Of a DNA stretch of 64,000 bases, positions 9,477 to 17,324 are shown piece by piece. The notes under the pieces are model-generated. The model searched no databases. It was given only the letters and a program-made list of their open reading frames with translations, and was not told where the DNA came from. The DNA is from JAAOZP01 sp038848185. Lineage in GTDB: Archaea > Thermoproteota > EX4484-205 > JAAOZP01. Numbering within the stretch: position 1 is the stretch's first letter; the number at the start of each line of letters is the position of its first letter. The DNA lies in NCBI GenBank assembly GCA_038848185.1, contig JAWCNV010000002.1, positions 62,001 through 126,000 on the forward strand, in the 5' to 3' direction. Position numbers and translations under genes: made by a program.

Positions 9477-10388
9477 TTACCTTAAGACAAGATATTTTGT
9501 GACGTTTACGTTTAAACTATTGTAGATAATCACACACGTCAAGTTATGTAGTCCAGCAGAAACTCCAGTGCATGCGGAACATGCCGGTATATCTATACTA
9601 AGCGATTTTATGTTTAAACCCTTATTAACCGTGATTTCCAAAACACCAGTATAGTTAATCCACCTGTTATTTACCACATATCTTCCATACCGGTTCTTAA
9701 AGCCAAATATTGTGACAGGAATATTTCCTAAATCACTGTTGCTGAGAACGATAATCGTGAAATTGATTGCTTTATCGTCTGAGGTTGAATACTCATCCTT
9801 ATCTGTGGAAGCTGAGAGAATTAGAGTCAAATTATCTTTAGAACCATAGTTAACAACATAGTGGCTTAACCTAGACAAATACTGGTTAACTTCCTGAATG
9901 CTTCCAAGAATCTCTAGAGATAGGTCTGCCAAAGTATTGTTCAGACACCAGTATGAGAAGAATTCCGAGAAGCTTTCATTACAGCTTTCAGTGACTAGAT
10001 AGCTGTATTTATCGTAGAATACGGATACTTTAGCGTAATCAGTGGTGTTAAAGCATCTCATGAGTGAGAGGAGCCTCGTAAACCTCAAAAGGTGCTTGAT
10101 AGCCTCCTGAATGCTCTTAAAATTATTCAAGTAGTAATCGGCTAAGCTGCTATTCGAGTACCAGTATGAGAAGAATATTAGCACAGTTTCATTATATTCT
10201 CCTTTAATGGCCAGATAATTGTATTTTTTGTCGAATGATGCTGCCTTATCATAATCAGTGATGTTAGCATACTTCATTAGAGAGGAAATCCTATCAGACC
10301 GTGAACGGTACTCGGCGTAATATTGATAACCGAAATACCCCCCTATAATCAGAACGATTATAATCACCAATATAGCCCTATACCGCAT
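9477..10388 (-). CDS. N-terminally anchored protein with an internal duplication
   Basis: A 303-aa protein of unknown family. Residues about 5-25 are a membrane anchor. Residues about 32-105 and 106-178 are two related copies: both contain an N/T-T/I-D-Y-x-K-x-x-x-F/FYDKY-Y-L pattern, then FFSYW followed by a short loop, LADxxL and SIQE, and a closing helix. The C-terminal 120 residues look like a beta-sandwich resembling CARDB-type extracellular adhesion modules. The second copy contains several cysteines that the first lacks. The gene sits 5 bp upstream of the thioredoxin-CcdA fusion on the same strand, so the two probably share a transcript. Confidence 0.7.
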   Translation of the reverse strand: MRYRAILVIIIVLIIGGYFGYQYYAEYRSRSDRISSLMKYANITDYDKAASFDKKYNYLAIKGEYNETVLIFFSYWYSNSSLADYYLNNFKSIQEAIKHLLRFTRLLSLMRCFNTTDYAKVSVFYDKYSYLVTESCNESFSEFFSYWCLNNTLADLSLEILGSIQEVNQYLSRLSHYVVNYGSKDNLTLILSASTDKDEYSTSDDKAINFTIIVLSNSDLGNIPVTIFGFKNRYGRYVVNNRWINYTGVLEITVNKGLNIKSLSIDIPACSACTGVSAGLHNLTCVIIYNSLNVNVTKYLVLR

Positions 10389-10578
10389 GCCTTTTCTAAA
10401 ACACTTTTTGCGAATTATAAACTTTTCAACATCTTAAACCACCTGTCCGTCGAAGAATTTAGTAAACGGCCTTAAGTCTGCCGAAATTAAAGGAAACCTA
10501 AATCCACATTCTAAGCCGCATCATGCCTTAAAAAGTTGTGCAGTATTAGGTTTGTAAATGGTTTGAGATTATATTAAT

Positions 10579-10589
10579 GTTTAAATAGT
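10579..10589 (+). promoter_or_regulatory. TATA-like box for the ECF-S-like gene
   Basis: The sequence tgtttaaatag is centred about 33 bp before the TTG start at 10617, in a 228-bp divergent intergenic region. The transcript is leaderless or nearly so. Confidence 0.4.
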
Positions 10590-10616
10590 CGCTGGATATT
10601 TTATCCAAGTTTAGCA

Positions 10617-11678
10617 TTGACCTACGCGCAACCAAGACTCTTAGCAAAGAAGGTTGCTTCACTAGCCGTATTGACGGCTTTAGCTATTTCCTCAAATTAT
10701 GCTCTGATAACTTTCCCTAATGTCAAGCTTATGGACACTATAGTTTTCGCAGCAAGCATGGCTATGGGTTTAAAGTTTGGAGTAAGCCTCTCAATACTCA
10801 TATGGATTGTCTACGGAACACTGAATCCGTATGGGTTCAACTTACCGACGCTGATAGTAGTGATGCTAAGTGAAATGATTTATGTTCTCTTCTCCGTAAT
10901 AGCCTTAAGGTTAAGATCCGGTTCAGCTGAAGCAAGAGTCTACGATTCCATGATGCTTGGTTCAATAGGATTATTCTCAACCCTAATCTATGATCTTGTG
11001 ACGAACGCTTTCACCGGATTACTGTTCTATGGATCGGTTTTAATAGGTTTGCTTACGATGAACTTTCCTATTCCAATGGGCATAATTCACGAGGCTTCTA
11101 ACGCGTTATTGTTTCCGATTGCTGTACCCATAATGTATAGAGCGATGAGGGGAGGGAGTGTAGCCTATTTTGAGAAGAATAAATCGTCAAACATCCTAGA
11201 AAAGAAGGAGGCTTCGCATTATAGGAGAATGCTGGTAATCACCGCTTTATTCTTTACAACACTACTTGTGGGAGAGACCCTTTACTTAGCGAGTCTTAAA
11301 GCCCAGTTGGACACGCTTGTGAAAGAGGTTGAATCTATTACTTTAAGAGTAAGCTTGCTTGTTAAGTATGATAATGGTACTGAAACATGGTTCAACAATA
11401 CTGTTGTGCCCGTAGGCTGGACTCTGCTCAACCTTACAGCCTACGATTTAAAGGGAAGGGTAGATTACGAGGTCTATTCTTTCGGCACATCAGTAACAGG
11501 TATAAACGGTGTAAGCCAGCATGAAAACTATTATTGGCTCTGGTATAAGTGGAACCCTGAAGAGCAAGACTGGGTCGTGGGTGAAACAGGCCCAGACGCT
11601 TATATTCTTAAGAATGGTGATGTTTTAGCATGGTATCTTGCAGACGTTTCTAAGTATCCTAATATCGATAAGCCTTAA
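10617..11678 (+). CDS. ECF-transporter S-component-like membrane protein with an extracellular C-terminal domain
   Basis: A 353-aa protein. Residues about 10-180 contain about six hydrophobic helices arranged like the substrate-binding S subunit of energy-coupling-factor transporters. There is a NP/FPIP-rich loop and a glycine-rich fifth segment. A seventh helix at about 205-225 leads to a soluble 125-aa C-terminal domain with N-x-S/T sites, rich in Trp and Tyr. The C-terminal extension is unusual for S components. The substrate cannot be read, and no ECF ATPase or T subunit lies nearby. The start is a TTG chosen from the TATA spacing. Confidence 0.55.
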   Translation: MTYAQPRLLAKKVASLAVLTALAISSNYALITFPNVKLMDTIVFAASMAMGLKFGVSLSILIWIVYGTLNPYGFNLPTLIVVMLSEMIYVLFSVIALRLRSGSAEARVYDSMMLGSIGLFSTLIYDLVTNAFTGLLFYGSVLIGLLTMNFPIPMGIIHEASNALLFPIAVPIMYRAMRGGSVAYFEKNKSSNILEKKEASHYRRMLVITALFFTTLLVGETLYLASLKAQLDTLVKEVESITLRVSLLVKYDNGTETWFNNTVVPVGWTLLNLTAYDLKGRVDYEVYSFGTSVTGINGVSQHENYYWLWYKWNPEEQDWVVGETGPDAYILKNGDVLAWYLADVSKYPNIDKP

Positions 11679-11715
11679 ACGTTTTTTTACATGTTTTAAC
11701 ACCCTCTATATTGGA

Positions 11716-12342
11716 GTGTCTACGAGAGGATGCTTAAGGAAGCTTGCTGCGGAGTGGGAGAAGCACCCTAAGGATTATACTCTCGGCCATATTCTCCTAA
11801 CCATTTTCTATACAGGGGAAAACAGTGTTTCCCGTGCTAAGCTTCAAAGACTCCTTGGTCTAGGGGAAGGCTCTGTTAAAAGCATGGTTAAATGCATGAG
11901 GAAACATGGCTTACTATCTACTTCAGCCGGTGGCAGCAGGCTGACTAACAGAGGGATAGGGCTCCTCAAGCGCGTGAAGCTTCATGTTCCGGAGCTTAGG
12001 AAAGCTTGCTTGGAATACTTGTCGGTTGGCAATATTAACTATATGGCTGTTTTAAGAGGGCTGGATGCTCTCGACGCGCTGAAGATTAGAGACATGGCTG
12101 TCAGATTTGGTGGAACTGGGGCTGTGCTGATCTCCATTAGAGAAGGAAGGCTCAGAATACCTTATGTTAACGACGACCTGAGAAATGTGTCATTGAGAGA
12201 CTATGAGGAGCTTTCAAAAACGAGCTTTCGAGACGATGATTATATACTTGTCGTAGGAAGTGAAAACAATAGTTCAGCATTGAGCGCAATTGGATCCATG
12301 CTTTTCTACCTGCTTATCGTCAAGCTTAAATCTAAGCGCTGA
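11716..12342 (+). CDS. Winged-helix transcriptional regulator (DUF4443-like)
   Basis: About 208 aa from the GTG at 11716. The frame is open upstream to an ATG at 11638, but that would overlap the preceding gene. Residues about 10-75 form a winged helix-turn-helix (SRAKLQRLLGLGEGSVKSMV as recognition unit). The C-terminal 110 residues are an alpha/beta domain resembling the DUF4443 ligand-binding module of archaeal regulators. It sits directly ahead of the F420-type cluster and may regulate it or the ECF-S gene; no operator is identifiable. Confidence 0.6.
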   Translation: MSTRGCLRKLAAEWEKHPKDYTLGHILLTIFYTGENSVSRAKLQRLLGLGEGSVKSMVKCMRKHGLLSTSAGGSRLTNRGIGLLKRVKLHVPELRKACLEYLSVGNINYMAVLRGLDALDALKIRDMAVRFGGTGAVLISIREGRLRIPYVNDDLRNVSLRDYEELSKTSFRDDDYILVVGSENNSSALSAIGSMLFYLLIVKLKSKR

Positions 12343-12357
12343 GTTCCAGAGACTAGG

Positions 12358-13200
12358 TTGACGATAGCTGTTTTAACGCATAAGCCACGCTCATACTCAT
12401 CCATACGCCTGATAGAGGAGGCGGGTAAGCTAGGAGTCCCCTGCGAACTGGTTTCTTTTAGAGATACTGCTCTCCATATCAAGGAGGGAAGGCTCGGATT
12501 GAAGGTTTTCAAAAGAGCAGGGGTTAAGGCTGTCTTCTCAAGGCCTAAAACATTGCTAAGCCCCCTTATGCTTTACGCACTTTCACTCACCAAGATTCTG
12601 GAGGAGGAGGGGTTCTATGTGCTCAACCCGTTTGAAGGTTTCTTGAACACGCTGGATAAGGTAGTCACCTACAGGAACTTATGCCTAGAAAATCTTCCAA
12701 TACCAGATTCAATCATGTCAGCGTCATGGAGGAGGCTTGTGGAAATGCCTCTACCCTTCTTCCTGAAGCCTGTTTATGGCTCTAGGGGCAGAGGGGTTAA
12801 ACTCGTTGAAAAAGTTGAGAACACACCTATCGTTGAAGGCCATGGAGCCTGGATAGTCCAGTCCTCTGTTAAGGAGGATAACTGGGATCTTAGGATTCTT
12901 ATCTTAGGCGATCAGGTTCTTGCAACTATCAAAAGGGTTTCGGACAAGCCGGTTACAAACATTGCTCAGGGAGCAGTTGGAGAAATTTTTGAGGTGGATA
13001 AGGAGGTTGAGACACTTGCTGTCAAAGCATCTAAGGCTTTAAACTGCCGATTTGCGGGTGTTGACATATCTTTCCACAGGGGTGAAGCTTTTATACTTGA
13101 TGTTAATCCTCAACCAGATTTCATGGGTGTTGAGAAAACTATGAGAATAAACGTAGCTCGTGAGATAATAAGCTACATGCTCGCAGCAGCAGGGGATTAG
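12358..13200 (+). CDS. RimK/CofF-like ATP-grasp ligase
   Basis: A 280-aa ATP-grasp enzyme of the RimK/LysX/MptN/CofF group, which adds amino acids, often glutamate, to a carboxylate. Visible parts are the ATP-binding FLKPVYGSRGRGV (about residues 134-146) and the C-terminal metal-binding DVNPQPDF (about 244-251). The TTG start follows the previous gene by 15 bp. With cofE and a nucleotidyltransferase-like gene immediately downstream, a role in glutamylating coenzyme F420 (CofF) or a pterin cofactor (MptN) is the best guess. The exact substrate cannot be read from sequence. Confidence 0.7.
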   Translation: MTIAVLTHKPRSYSSIRLIEEAGKLGVPCELVSFRDTALHIKEGRLGLKVFKRAGVKAVFSRPKTLLSPLMLYALSLTKILEEEGFYVLNPFEGFLNTLDKVVTYRNLCLENLPIPDSIMSASWRRLVEMPLPFFLKPVYGSRGRGVKLVEKVENTPIVEGHGAWIVQSSVKEDNWDLRILILGDQVLATIKRVSDKPVTNIAQGAVGEIFEVDKEVETLAVKASKALNCRFAGVDISFHRGEAFILDVNPQPDFMGVEKTMRINVAREIISYMLAAAGD

Positions 13201-13202
13201 CC

Positions 13203-13826
13203 TTGAAGACTAGCGGCCTAGTCATAGCTTTAGGACAGGGAGAGGAGGGGCTTGTAGAGCTAAACCAGATTGAAGGGTTCCCTATTTTCCTTCATGTTAT
13301 CAGGAATTTGGGCGAGGTTGCTGAAGAGATTGCTATGGCGGTGACAAAGGGTTCTAAAGATGCTTTTACCAGAGTCTTCTCAGAATACGGTTTCGATGAG
13401 TGCAATTTTTTCGAGTTAAACCATCCTGACGACGTTTTAAGCATTCTGCGAGAGGGCTTAAGCAGGGTTAACGGTGAAATCGTGATTACCGCCCCAGCTA
13501 ACGCTCCACTAATACCTTTAGATATACTCTCACTCTTGACTGAGCTTTGTGAGAAGAGAGACGCTGTTCTTATCAGGGATTTTAAGGGTGGAGTAGACTG
13601 GTTTCTATCAGCCTACAACAGGAGAAGCTTCATGAAGGCTGTGGAAGCGGAGAGTGTAAGAACGGTTGAGGAGGCGGTTAACGAGCTTAGGAGAGTGATG
13701 TACATATCTCATTCTACCCTGAAAGACCTTGACCCAATGCTTTTCTCAAGCATAAGGGTTATACGTGCATCCGAAATACCTGTGATCGAGAAGCTTATTA
13801 AAGGAGTAAGGAGGAGGATTAAATGA
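13203..13826 (+). CDS. Nucleotidyltransferase-like protein in the F420 cluster (divergent CofC/MobA type)
   Basis: A 207-aa alpha/beta protein with the layout of MobA/CofC GT-A nucleotidyltransferases. The nucleotide-binding N-terminal loop appears as LVIALGQGEEG instead of the usual glycine-rich LAGGxGxR. The middle strand and Pro-rich turn PANAPLIPLDI correspond to the family xDxPxxxxxxI region with the first Asp replaced. CofC guanylylates a phospho-acid precursor of F420. Between a CofF-like ligase and CofE this is the natural candidate, but the signature is degenerate. TTG start 2 bp after the ligase; overlaps cofE by 4 bp. Confidence 0.55.
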   Translation: MKTSGLVIALGQGEEGLVELNQIEGFPIFLHVIRNLGEVAEEIAMAVTKGSKDAFTRVFSEYGFDECNFFELNHPDDVLSILREGLSRVNGEIVITAPANAPLIPLDILSLLTELCEKRDAVLIRDFKGGVDWFLSAYNRRSFMKAVEAESVRTVEEAVNELRRVMYISHSTLKDLDPMLFSSIRVIRASEIPVIEKLIKGVRRRIK

Positions 13827-14569
13827 TAAGGATTTTCGGCATAAAGTATGACGGCACCATTAAGAAAGGAGATAACTTGGCAAGAATATCCTTGGAGTCA
13901 CTTAAGAGAGAAGGAGTCAAAATCGAGAATGGGGATGTGGTTACGCTTACTCATGTGGCAGTGTCTAAGGCAATGGGTTACACGGTTAAGTTTGACGCAG
14001 TGAAGCCGAGTAACTTTGCCATAGCTCTTTCCGACAGGCTGCGTAAACCGCCTCAAGAGGTGGAGATTATTCTCAGGGAGAGCAGGGAGATAGTGAGACT
14101 TGTTGGAAGCCGCCTTATAACTAGGACTAGAAGCGGAATCGTCTGCACCAATTCCGGCGTGGATATTTCAAACGTGGACGGTGGTTTAAGCATGGCCTTC
14201 CACCCTAGAAATCCTGATAGGATTGCGAGAATGTTAAGGGAACAGTTTCTTAAGGAGAATATTAATGTGGGGGTGATAATAACAGATTCTTTTGAAAGAC
14301 CTTTCAGAATGGGGCAGATCAATATGGCTATAGGGTGCTCTGGAATAGCTCCTATAAAGGACCTTAGGGGTAAAAAAGACCTTTTCGGCTATGTTTTAAG
14401 GTTTAAACGTATGGCGATAATTGACGAGCTTGCTGCTGCAAGCGAACTCGTAACTGGAAGCTCCTCTGAGGGGGTTATAGGAGCTTTGATAAAAGGGTAC
14501 GAATATGATTTTTCAGAGGAAGGTGTCAGAAGCATTATTAGAAGCAGGAGAAGAGATCTGTTTCTTTAA
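13823..14569 (+). CDS. cofE: Coenzyme F420:L-glutamate ligase CofE
   Basis: A 248-aa enzyme that adds gamma-linked glutamates to F420-0 using GTP. Family landmarks are the N-terminal IKYDGTIKKGDNL, the central region RTRSGIVCTNSGVDISNV, ITDSFERPFRMG and IGCSGIAPIKDLRG. Length is typical (about 250). The ATG overlaps the upstream stop by 4 bp, showing translational coupling. Its presence indicates that this organism makes the deazaflavin cofactor F420. Confidence 0.95.
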   Translation: MIRIFGIKYDGTIKKGDNLARISLESLKREGVKIENGDVVTLTHVAVSKAMGYTVKFDAVKPSNFAIALSDRLRKPPQEVEIILRESREIVRLVGSRLITRTRSGIVCTNSGVDISNVDGGLSMAFHPRNPDRIARMLREQFLKENINVGVIITDSFERPFRMGQINMAIGCSGIAPIKDLRGKKDLFGYVLRFKRMAIIDELAAASELVTGSSSEGVIGALIKGYEYDFSEEGVRSIIRSRRRDLFL

Positions 14570-14645
14570 ACAGACGGTTGCACATAATTGTTCTCTCATA
14601 AAATAGGAAAACTGTTAATAACCCTTAGGCCTGTTTAAAGAAAGC

Positions 14646-15344
14646 ATGATCGAAGGGGCTCCAGTTATGCATGGAGGAGAACTGCTCGGGTTTGTTAAGA
14701 AAGAGTATCATCAAGCTAAGCTGTCGGAGGTTATACTAGCATACGAGCCCGGTAAGCAGATAGACCTTAGAACCTTGGAAGAAGCTTTGAGCAAGGTTCA
14801 CGGGCATCGCAAGCGTCCTCCCCCAGAAGCTACTGAGCTACTTGATACTGACTCTATAATAGTGAGCGAGGCTCTTGCCAACTCTATTATGCTTCCCTTT
14901 CTTAAACCAGTTATGAAGGCTTTAATCCCCTCAGATCTGTTCAAACCTATTTCTGGAACCCAATATATCTTTGAAGTAGATGTCCCAGGAAGGGATTTAA
15001 CTCTTGCAATCGAAGATCGGTTGGCAGGCATTCCAGGCCTAGCTGGAGAATGGTTCGTCGGAAAGGTTGACGGGATAATAATGAGAAGCAGGAAGCACGG
15101 TGCTGTGGAGGTGCCTGTCAAAACAGGAATGATGGTTCAACCCCTTGTAGAAACTGGCGAATGCCTCACGATTTTTGATTTCAACAATGGTTTCAAAACG
15201 TTCAAGACGCTGGCTGAGGCGAATATTCCGATAATTTACGGAGACGTTCTGCTTGCAGACGGCACCCTGGATGAGAAGCGGCTTTTAATAAAGGCTAAAC
15301 TAGTCTTCCTAATGAGGTCTAGGGAGATGTGGGTTTTAGACTAG
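14646..15344 (+). CDS. Conserved-looking protein of unknown function
   Basis: A 232-aa cytoplasmic protein that I do not recognise. It is predicted alpha/beta, with no membrane segment, zinc site or nucleotide-binding loop. The N-terminal 60 residues resemble a small beta-barrel followed by a helix. It is preceded by its own AT-rich promoter region (14570-14645) and is convergent with the nuclease-like gene, overlapping it by 4 bp. Confidence 0.6.
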   Translation: MIEGAPVMHGGELLGFVKKEYHQAKLSEVILAYEPGKQIDLRTLEEALSKVHGHRKRPPPEATELLDTDSIIVSEALANSIMLPFLKPVMKALIPSDLFKPISGTQYIFEVDVPGRDLTLAIEDRLAGIPGLAGEWFVGKVDGIIMRSRKHGAVEVPVKTGMMVQPLVETGECLTIFDFNNGFKTFKTLAEANIPIIYGDVLLADGTLDEKRLLIKAKLVFLMRSREMWVLD

Positions 15345-15988
15345 GAAACCGGTTTCCCTATGACTCTAAGTACTTCAGGGGTTTCAGCCATCTCTAATAT
15401 TCTCCAAACCGGCAGCACTAGGCAGCCGTTTACGATGCTTACCTTGGAATCCAGAAATGTAACCACCACAGGGTATATATCCTTCTTAAGATTCTTCTCT
15501 TTTCTAAGGTATTCTGATAAAAGCCTTGACCTTTCAGCCTGAAGCCTACAGGCTAGATGAATATTATAGTTTCTCCTGACCCACTGCTTACAATCTATTG
15601 AGATAATCAGCATATGGGTCTCAACTAGAACATCTATTTCTCTAACAAGTTTTTTAAAGCGAAACCTAAAGTGTTCTGAAACCATGTGATCGCGAATCCT
15701 AAAAACCTCTGCAATAATCCTTTCAAAACCTCGCCAGCTTACTGATTTGAGAATACCCTCCAAGCCTATTCCTGAATCAACCACTTTTTTCAGAAGCACT
15801 AGGCAACCATCTGGGAGTATTTTAAACCGCCCCCTATACTCTAAAACTACTCCGCTCATTGAAAGCAGTTGAAAACCCTCCCCGTATTTTGAAGACTCTT
15901 CTCTGCTTATTGTGAACCCTTTTTCTAGAAGCCTTTTTAAAAGCTTCAGGCAAAGCATGTCTCCGGATTCCCTAAACTCCATTAGCAT
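15341..15988 (-). CDS. PD-(D/E)xK-type nuclease-like protein
   Basis: About 215 aa from the ATG at 15988. The frame is open to 16168, but the longer start would overlap the divergent gene. The second half reads as a restriction-endonuclease fold: GFERIIAEVF helix, then EIDVLVE strand and IISIDCKQW strand. Together these give the E/D...D...(D/E)xK pattern seen in Mrr-like and RecB-like nucleases, here with Asp in the ExK position (DCK). The N-terminal half is a winged-helix-like region. The biological substrate is unknown; no methyltransferase is nearby, so it is not a standard restriction system. Confidence 0.5.
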   Translation of the reverse strand: MLMEFRESGDMLCLKLLKRLLEKGFTISREESSKYGEGFQLLSMSGVVLEYRGRFKILPDGCLVLLKKVVDSGIGLEGILKSVSWRGFERIIAEVFRIRDHMVSEHFRFRFKKLVREIDVLVETHMLIISIDCKQWVRRNYNIHLACRLQAERSRLLSEYLRKEKNLKKDIYPVVVTFLDSKVSIVNGCLVLPVWRILEMAETPEVLRVIGKPVS

Positions 15989-16031
15989 GGTTTTAAGATA
16001 AGGATTATATTTAGGGTTTAGAGGAGAGACC

Positions 16032-16508
16032 ATGTTGAATGCAGTGGGAGCATTGATGATTGTAACGCTATTGGCGTCCCCGTATTTAGCGGGAAGCTTT
16101 GACAGCGTGAAGGTTACTGTAGTGTTGAAAGTAACCCCTTGGAACCCCTTTACAAAGTCTAATTTCAAGGTTTACGTCAATGGGTCTTCAAGCCCGTTCG
16201 GCACAGAGTTAAGCGTAAATACTTCAAAAACCCTAGTTTTCGAGGTTCCTAAAGGTAGTTCCATACAGGTTGGCGGGGAGCTAGAGATGGTTGGTGATTA
16301 CGGCTTCTGGTATAGGCTTGAGAATGTTAACGGCAGTGGGCGTTCAATAGAGTTTAAGGCGGATCGTGATGTTGTGGTATACTTGAATTATTCGACAAAC
16401 CATGTGCTTTTATCACCCTACTTCGTAGCAGTCTACATACTGTTAGCATTGTTGATCATCAGAAGGTATCTTAGGCAGACGAAAACATTTAAAAAAGAGA
16501 CTTCATAA
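16032..16508 (+). CDS. Small type I membrane protein with an extracytoplasmic beta domain
   Basis: A 158-aa protein. Residues about 1-20 form a signal peptide ending near YLAGS. Residues about 25-122 form a beta-rich domain with several N-x-S/T sites. Residues about 128-145 are a membrane helix, followed by a basic tail (RRYLRQTKTFKK). Unknown family. It is divergent from the nuclease-like gene with a TATA-like ttatattt about 20 bp upstream, and lies 12 bp ahead of the kinase gene, so the two may be an operon. Confidence 0.65.
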   Translation: MLNAVGALMIVTLLASPYLAGSFDSVKVTVVLKVTPWNPFTKSNFKVYVNGSSSPFGTELSVNTSKTLVFEVPKGSSIQVGGELEMVGDYGFWYRLENVNGSGRSIEFKADRDVVVYLNYSTNHVLLSPYFVAVYILLALLIIRRYLRQTKTFKKETS

Positions 16509-16520
16509 CACCAAGAGAGA

Positions 16521-17066
16521 ATGAGAAGAAGCAAGCCGGTTATTCTAATTGCTGGTGAGCTTGGGGCGGGCTGTACAGAGGTCGGCGACCTGCTCTCCAG
16601 AAAGCTTGGCGTAGAGGTTTATAACACAGAGCGGTTCATAAGGAGCCTAGCGTCCTCACCAATCTCGAGTTTCCAAATACTTGCGGAGAAATCCACATCT
16701 GGGGAGATAGAGATAGAAAAGATACTTTACAGCATGGTTCTAGATGTTGTAAATAATGGGCCAGCCATAATAGAGGGGAGGAGCGCCCTATTCGCTTTGA
16801 CGCATGACGCTGACCTTAAAGTCTTCCTGTATAGGGACATAGGAGATAGGGTGAGGCATCTTGCTGAGAAGAGGAGGGCGGAGGACATTAGGCAGATAGA
16901 GGAGGATATTAAAGCATCTGACATAGATAGGAGTAGCCTTGTCCAAAGGCTTTTCCATAGGGACTGGAAAGATCACTTGCTCTATGACTTTATGGTCAAC
17001 ACCTCTAAGATATCCTATGAGGAAATGGCTTCACTAATTCTGGAGACATTGAAGTTAAAGAAGTAA
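16521..17066 (+). CDS. Cytidylate kinase-like P-loop kinase
   Basis: A 181-aa protein of the cytidylate-kinase-like family. The P-loop reads GELGAGCTE: it keeps the spacing of Walker A but has Cys-Thr after Gly instead of Lys-Ser/Thr, a pattern typical of this subfamily. Helical lid arginines (RHLAEKRR) are present. The family is widespread in archaea, and its exact phosphoryl acceptor is uncertain. Because the invariant P-loop Lys is absent, classical CMP kinase activity should not be assumed. Confidence 0.65.
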   Translation: MRRSKPVILIAGELGAGCTEVGDLLSRKLGVEVYNTERFIRSLASSPISSFQILAEKSTSGEIEIEKILYSMVLDVVNNGPAIIEGRSALFALTHDADLKVFLYRDIGDRVRHLAEKRRAEDIRQIEEDIKASDIDRSSLVQRLFHRDWKDHLLYDFMVNTSKISYEEMASLILETLKLKK

Positions 17067-17090
17067 TGAAAACTTAGAATTATGTTAAAG

Positions 17091-17100
17091 ATTTATATAT
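17091..17100 (+). promoter_or_regulatory. Strong TATA box of the Lys-rich small protein gene
   Basis: The sequence atttatatat is centred 27-28 bp before the ATG at 17124, the canonical archaeal distance for a leaderless mRNA. The match to the TATA consensus is among the best in the window, suggesting high expression. Confidence 0.65.
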
Positions 17101-17123
17101 GACTCTGTTGGTGATATCTATTT

Positions 17124-17285
17124 ATGAGTGAAGTCAGTCCTAGCGGAGGAGCACCGCCTGCTTCACAAGCACCACCAGCACCGGCACCGGCACCAGCACC
17201 GGCACCAAAGAAGAAGCCGGCGAAGAAAGTTAAGAAGGCTAAGAAAGTTAAGAAGGCTAAGAAGGCTAGAAAAGCTAGGAAATAG
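17124..17285 (+). CDS. 53-aa Lys/Ala/Pro-rich basic protein (histone H1-tail-like)
   Basis: The frame runs from ATG 17124 to TAG 17283-17285. Residues 1-15 are small and polar. Residues 16-28 are an Ala-Pro repeat. Residues 29-53 are almost only Lys, Ala, Val and Arg in KKxKKAKK-type repeats ending RKARK. There is no hydrophobic core, so it is predicted disordered. The composition resembles the C-terminal tail of linker histone H1 and lysine-rich bacterial nucleoid proteins, suggesting non-specific nucleic-acid binding. A strong TATA box and a T-rich terminator flank it exactly, making a monocistronic unit. Function is inferred from composition only. Confidence 0.7.
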   Translation: MSEVSPSGGAPPASQAPPAPAPAPAPAPKKKPAKKVKKAKKVKKAKKARKARK

Positions 17286-17295
17286 GTGCTAAAAT

Positions 17296-17321
17296 CCTCT
17301 TCTTTCTTTTTTCTTTTTTAA
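17296..17321 (+). terminator. T-rich terminator after the Lys-rich gene
   Basis: A 25-bp pyrimidine run (tcctcttctttcttttttct and following) begins about 10 bp after the stop at 17285. Poly-T without a stem is the usual archaeal termination signal. The A-rich opposite strand lies just beyond the stop of the convergent HAD gene. Confidence 0.55.
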
Positions 17322-17324
17322 AAA

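Noticed and set aside
15989..16168. Upstream extension of the nuclease-like gene
   Set aside because: It would overlap 137 bp of the divergent gene, which has a good signal peptide and promoter; an ATG at 15988 avoids this.
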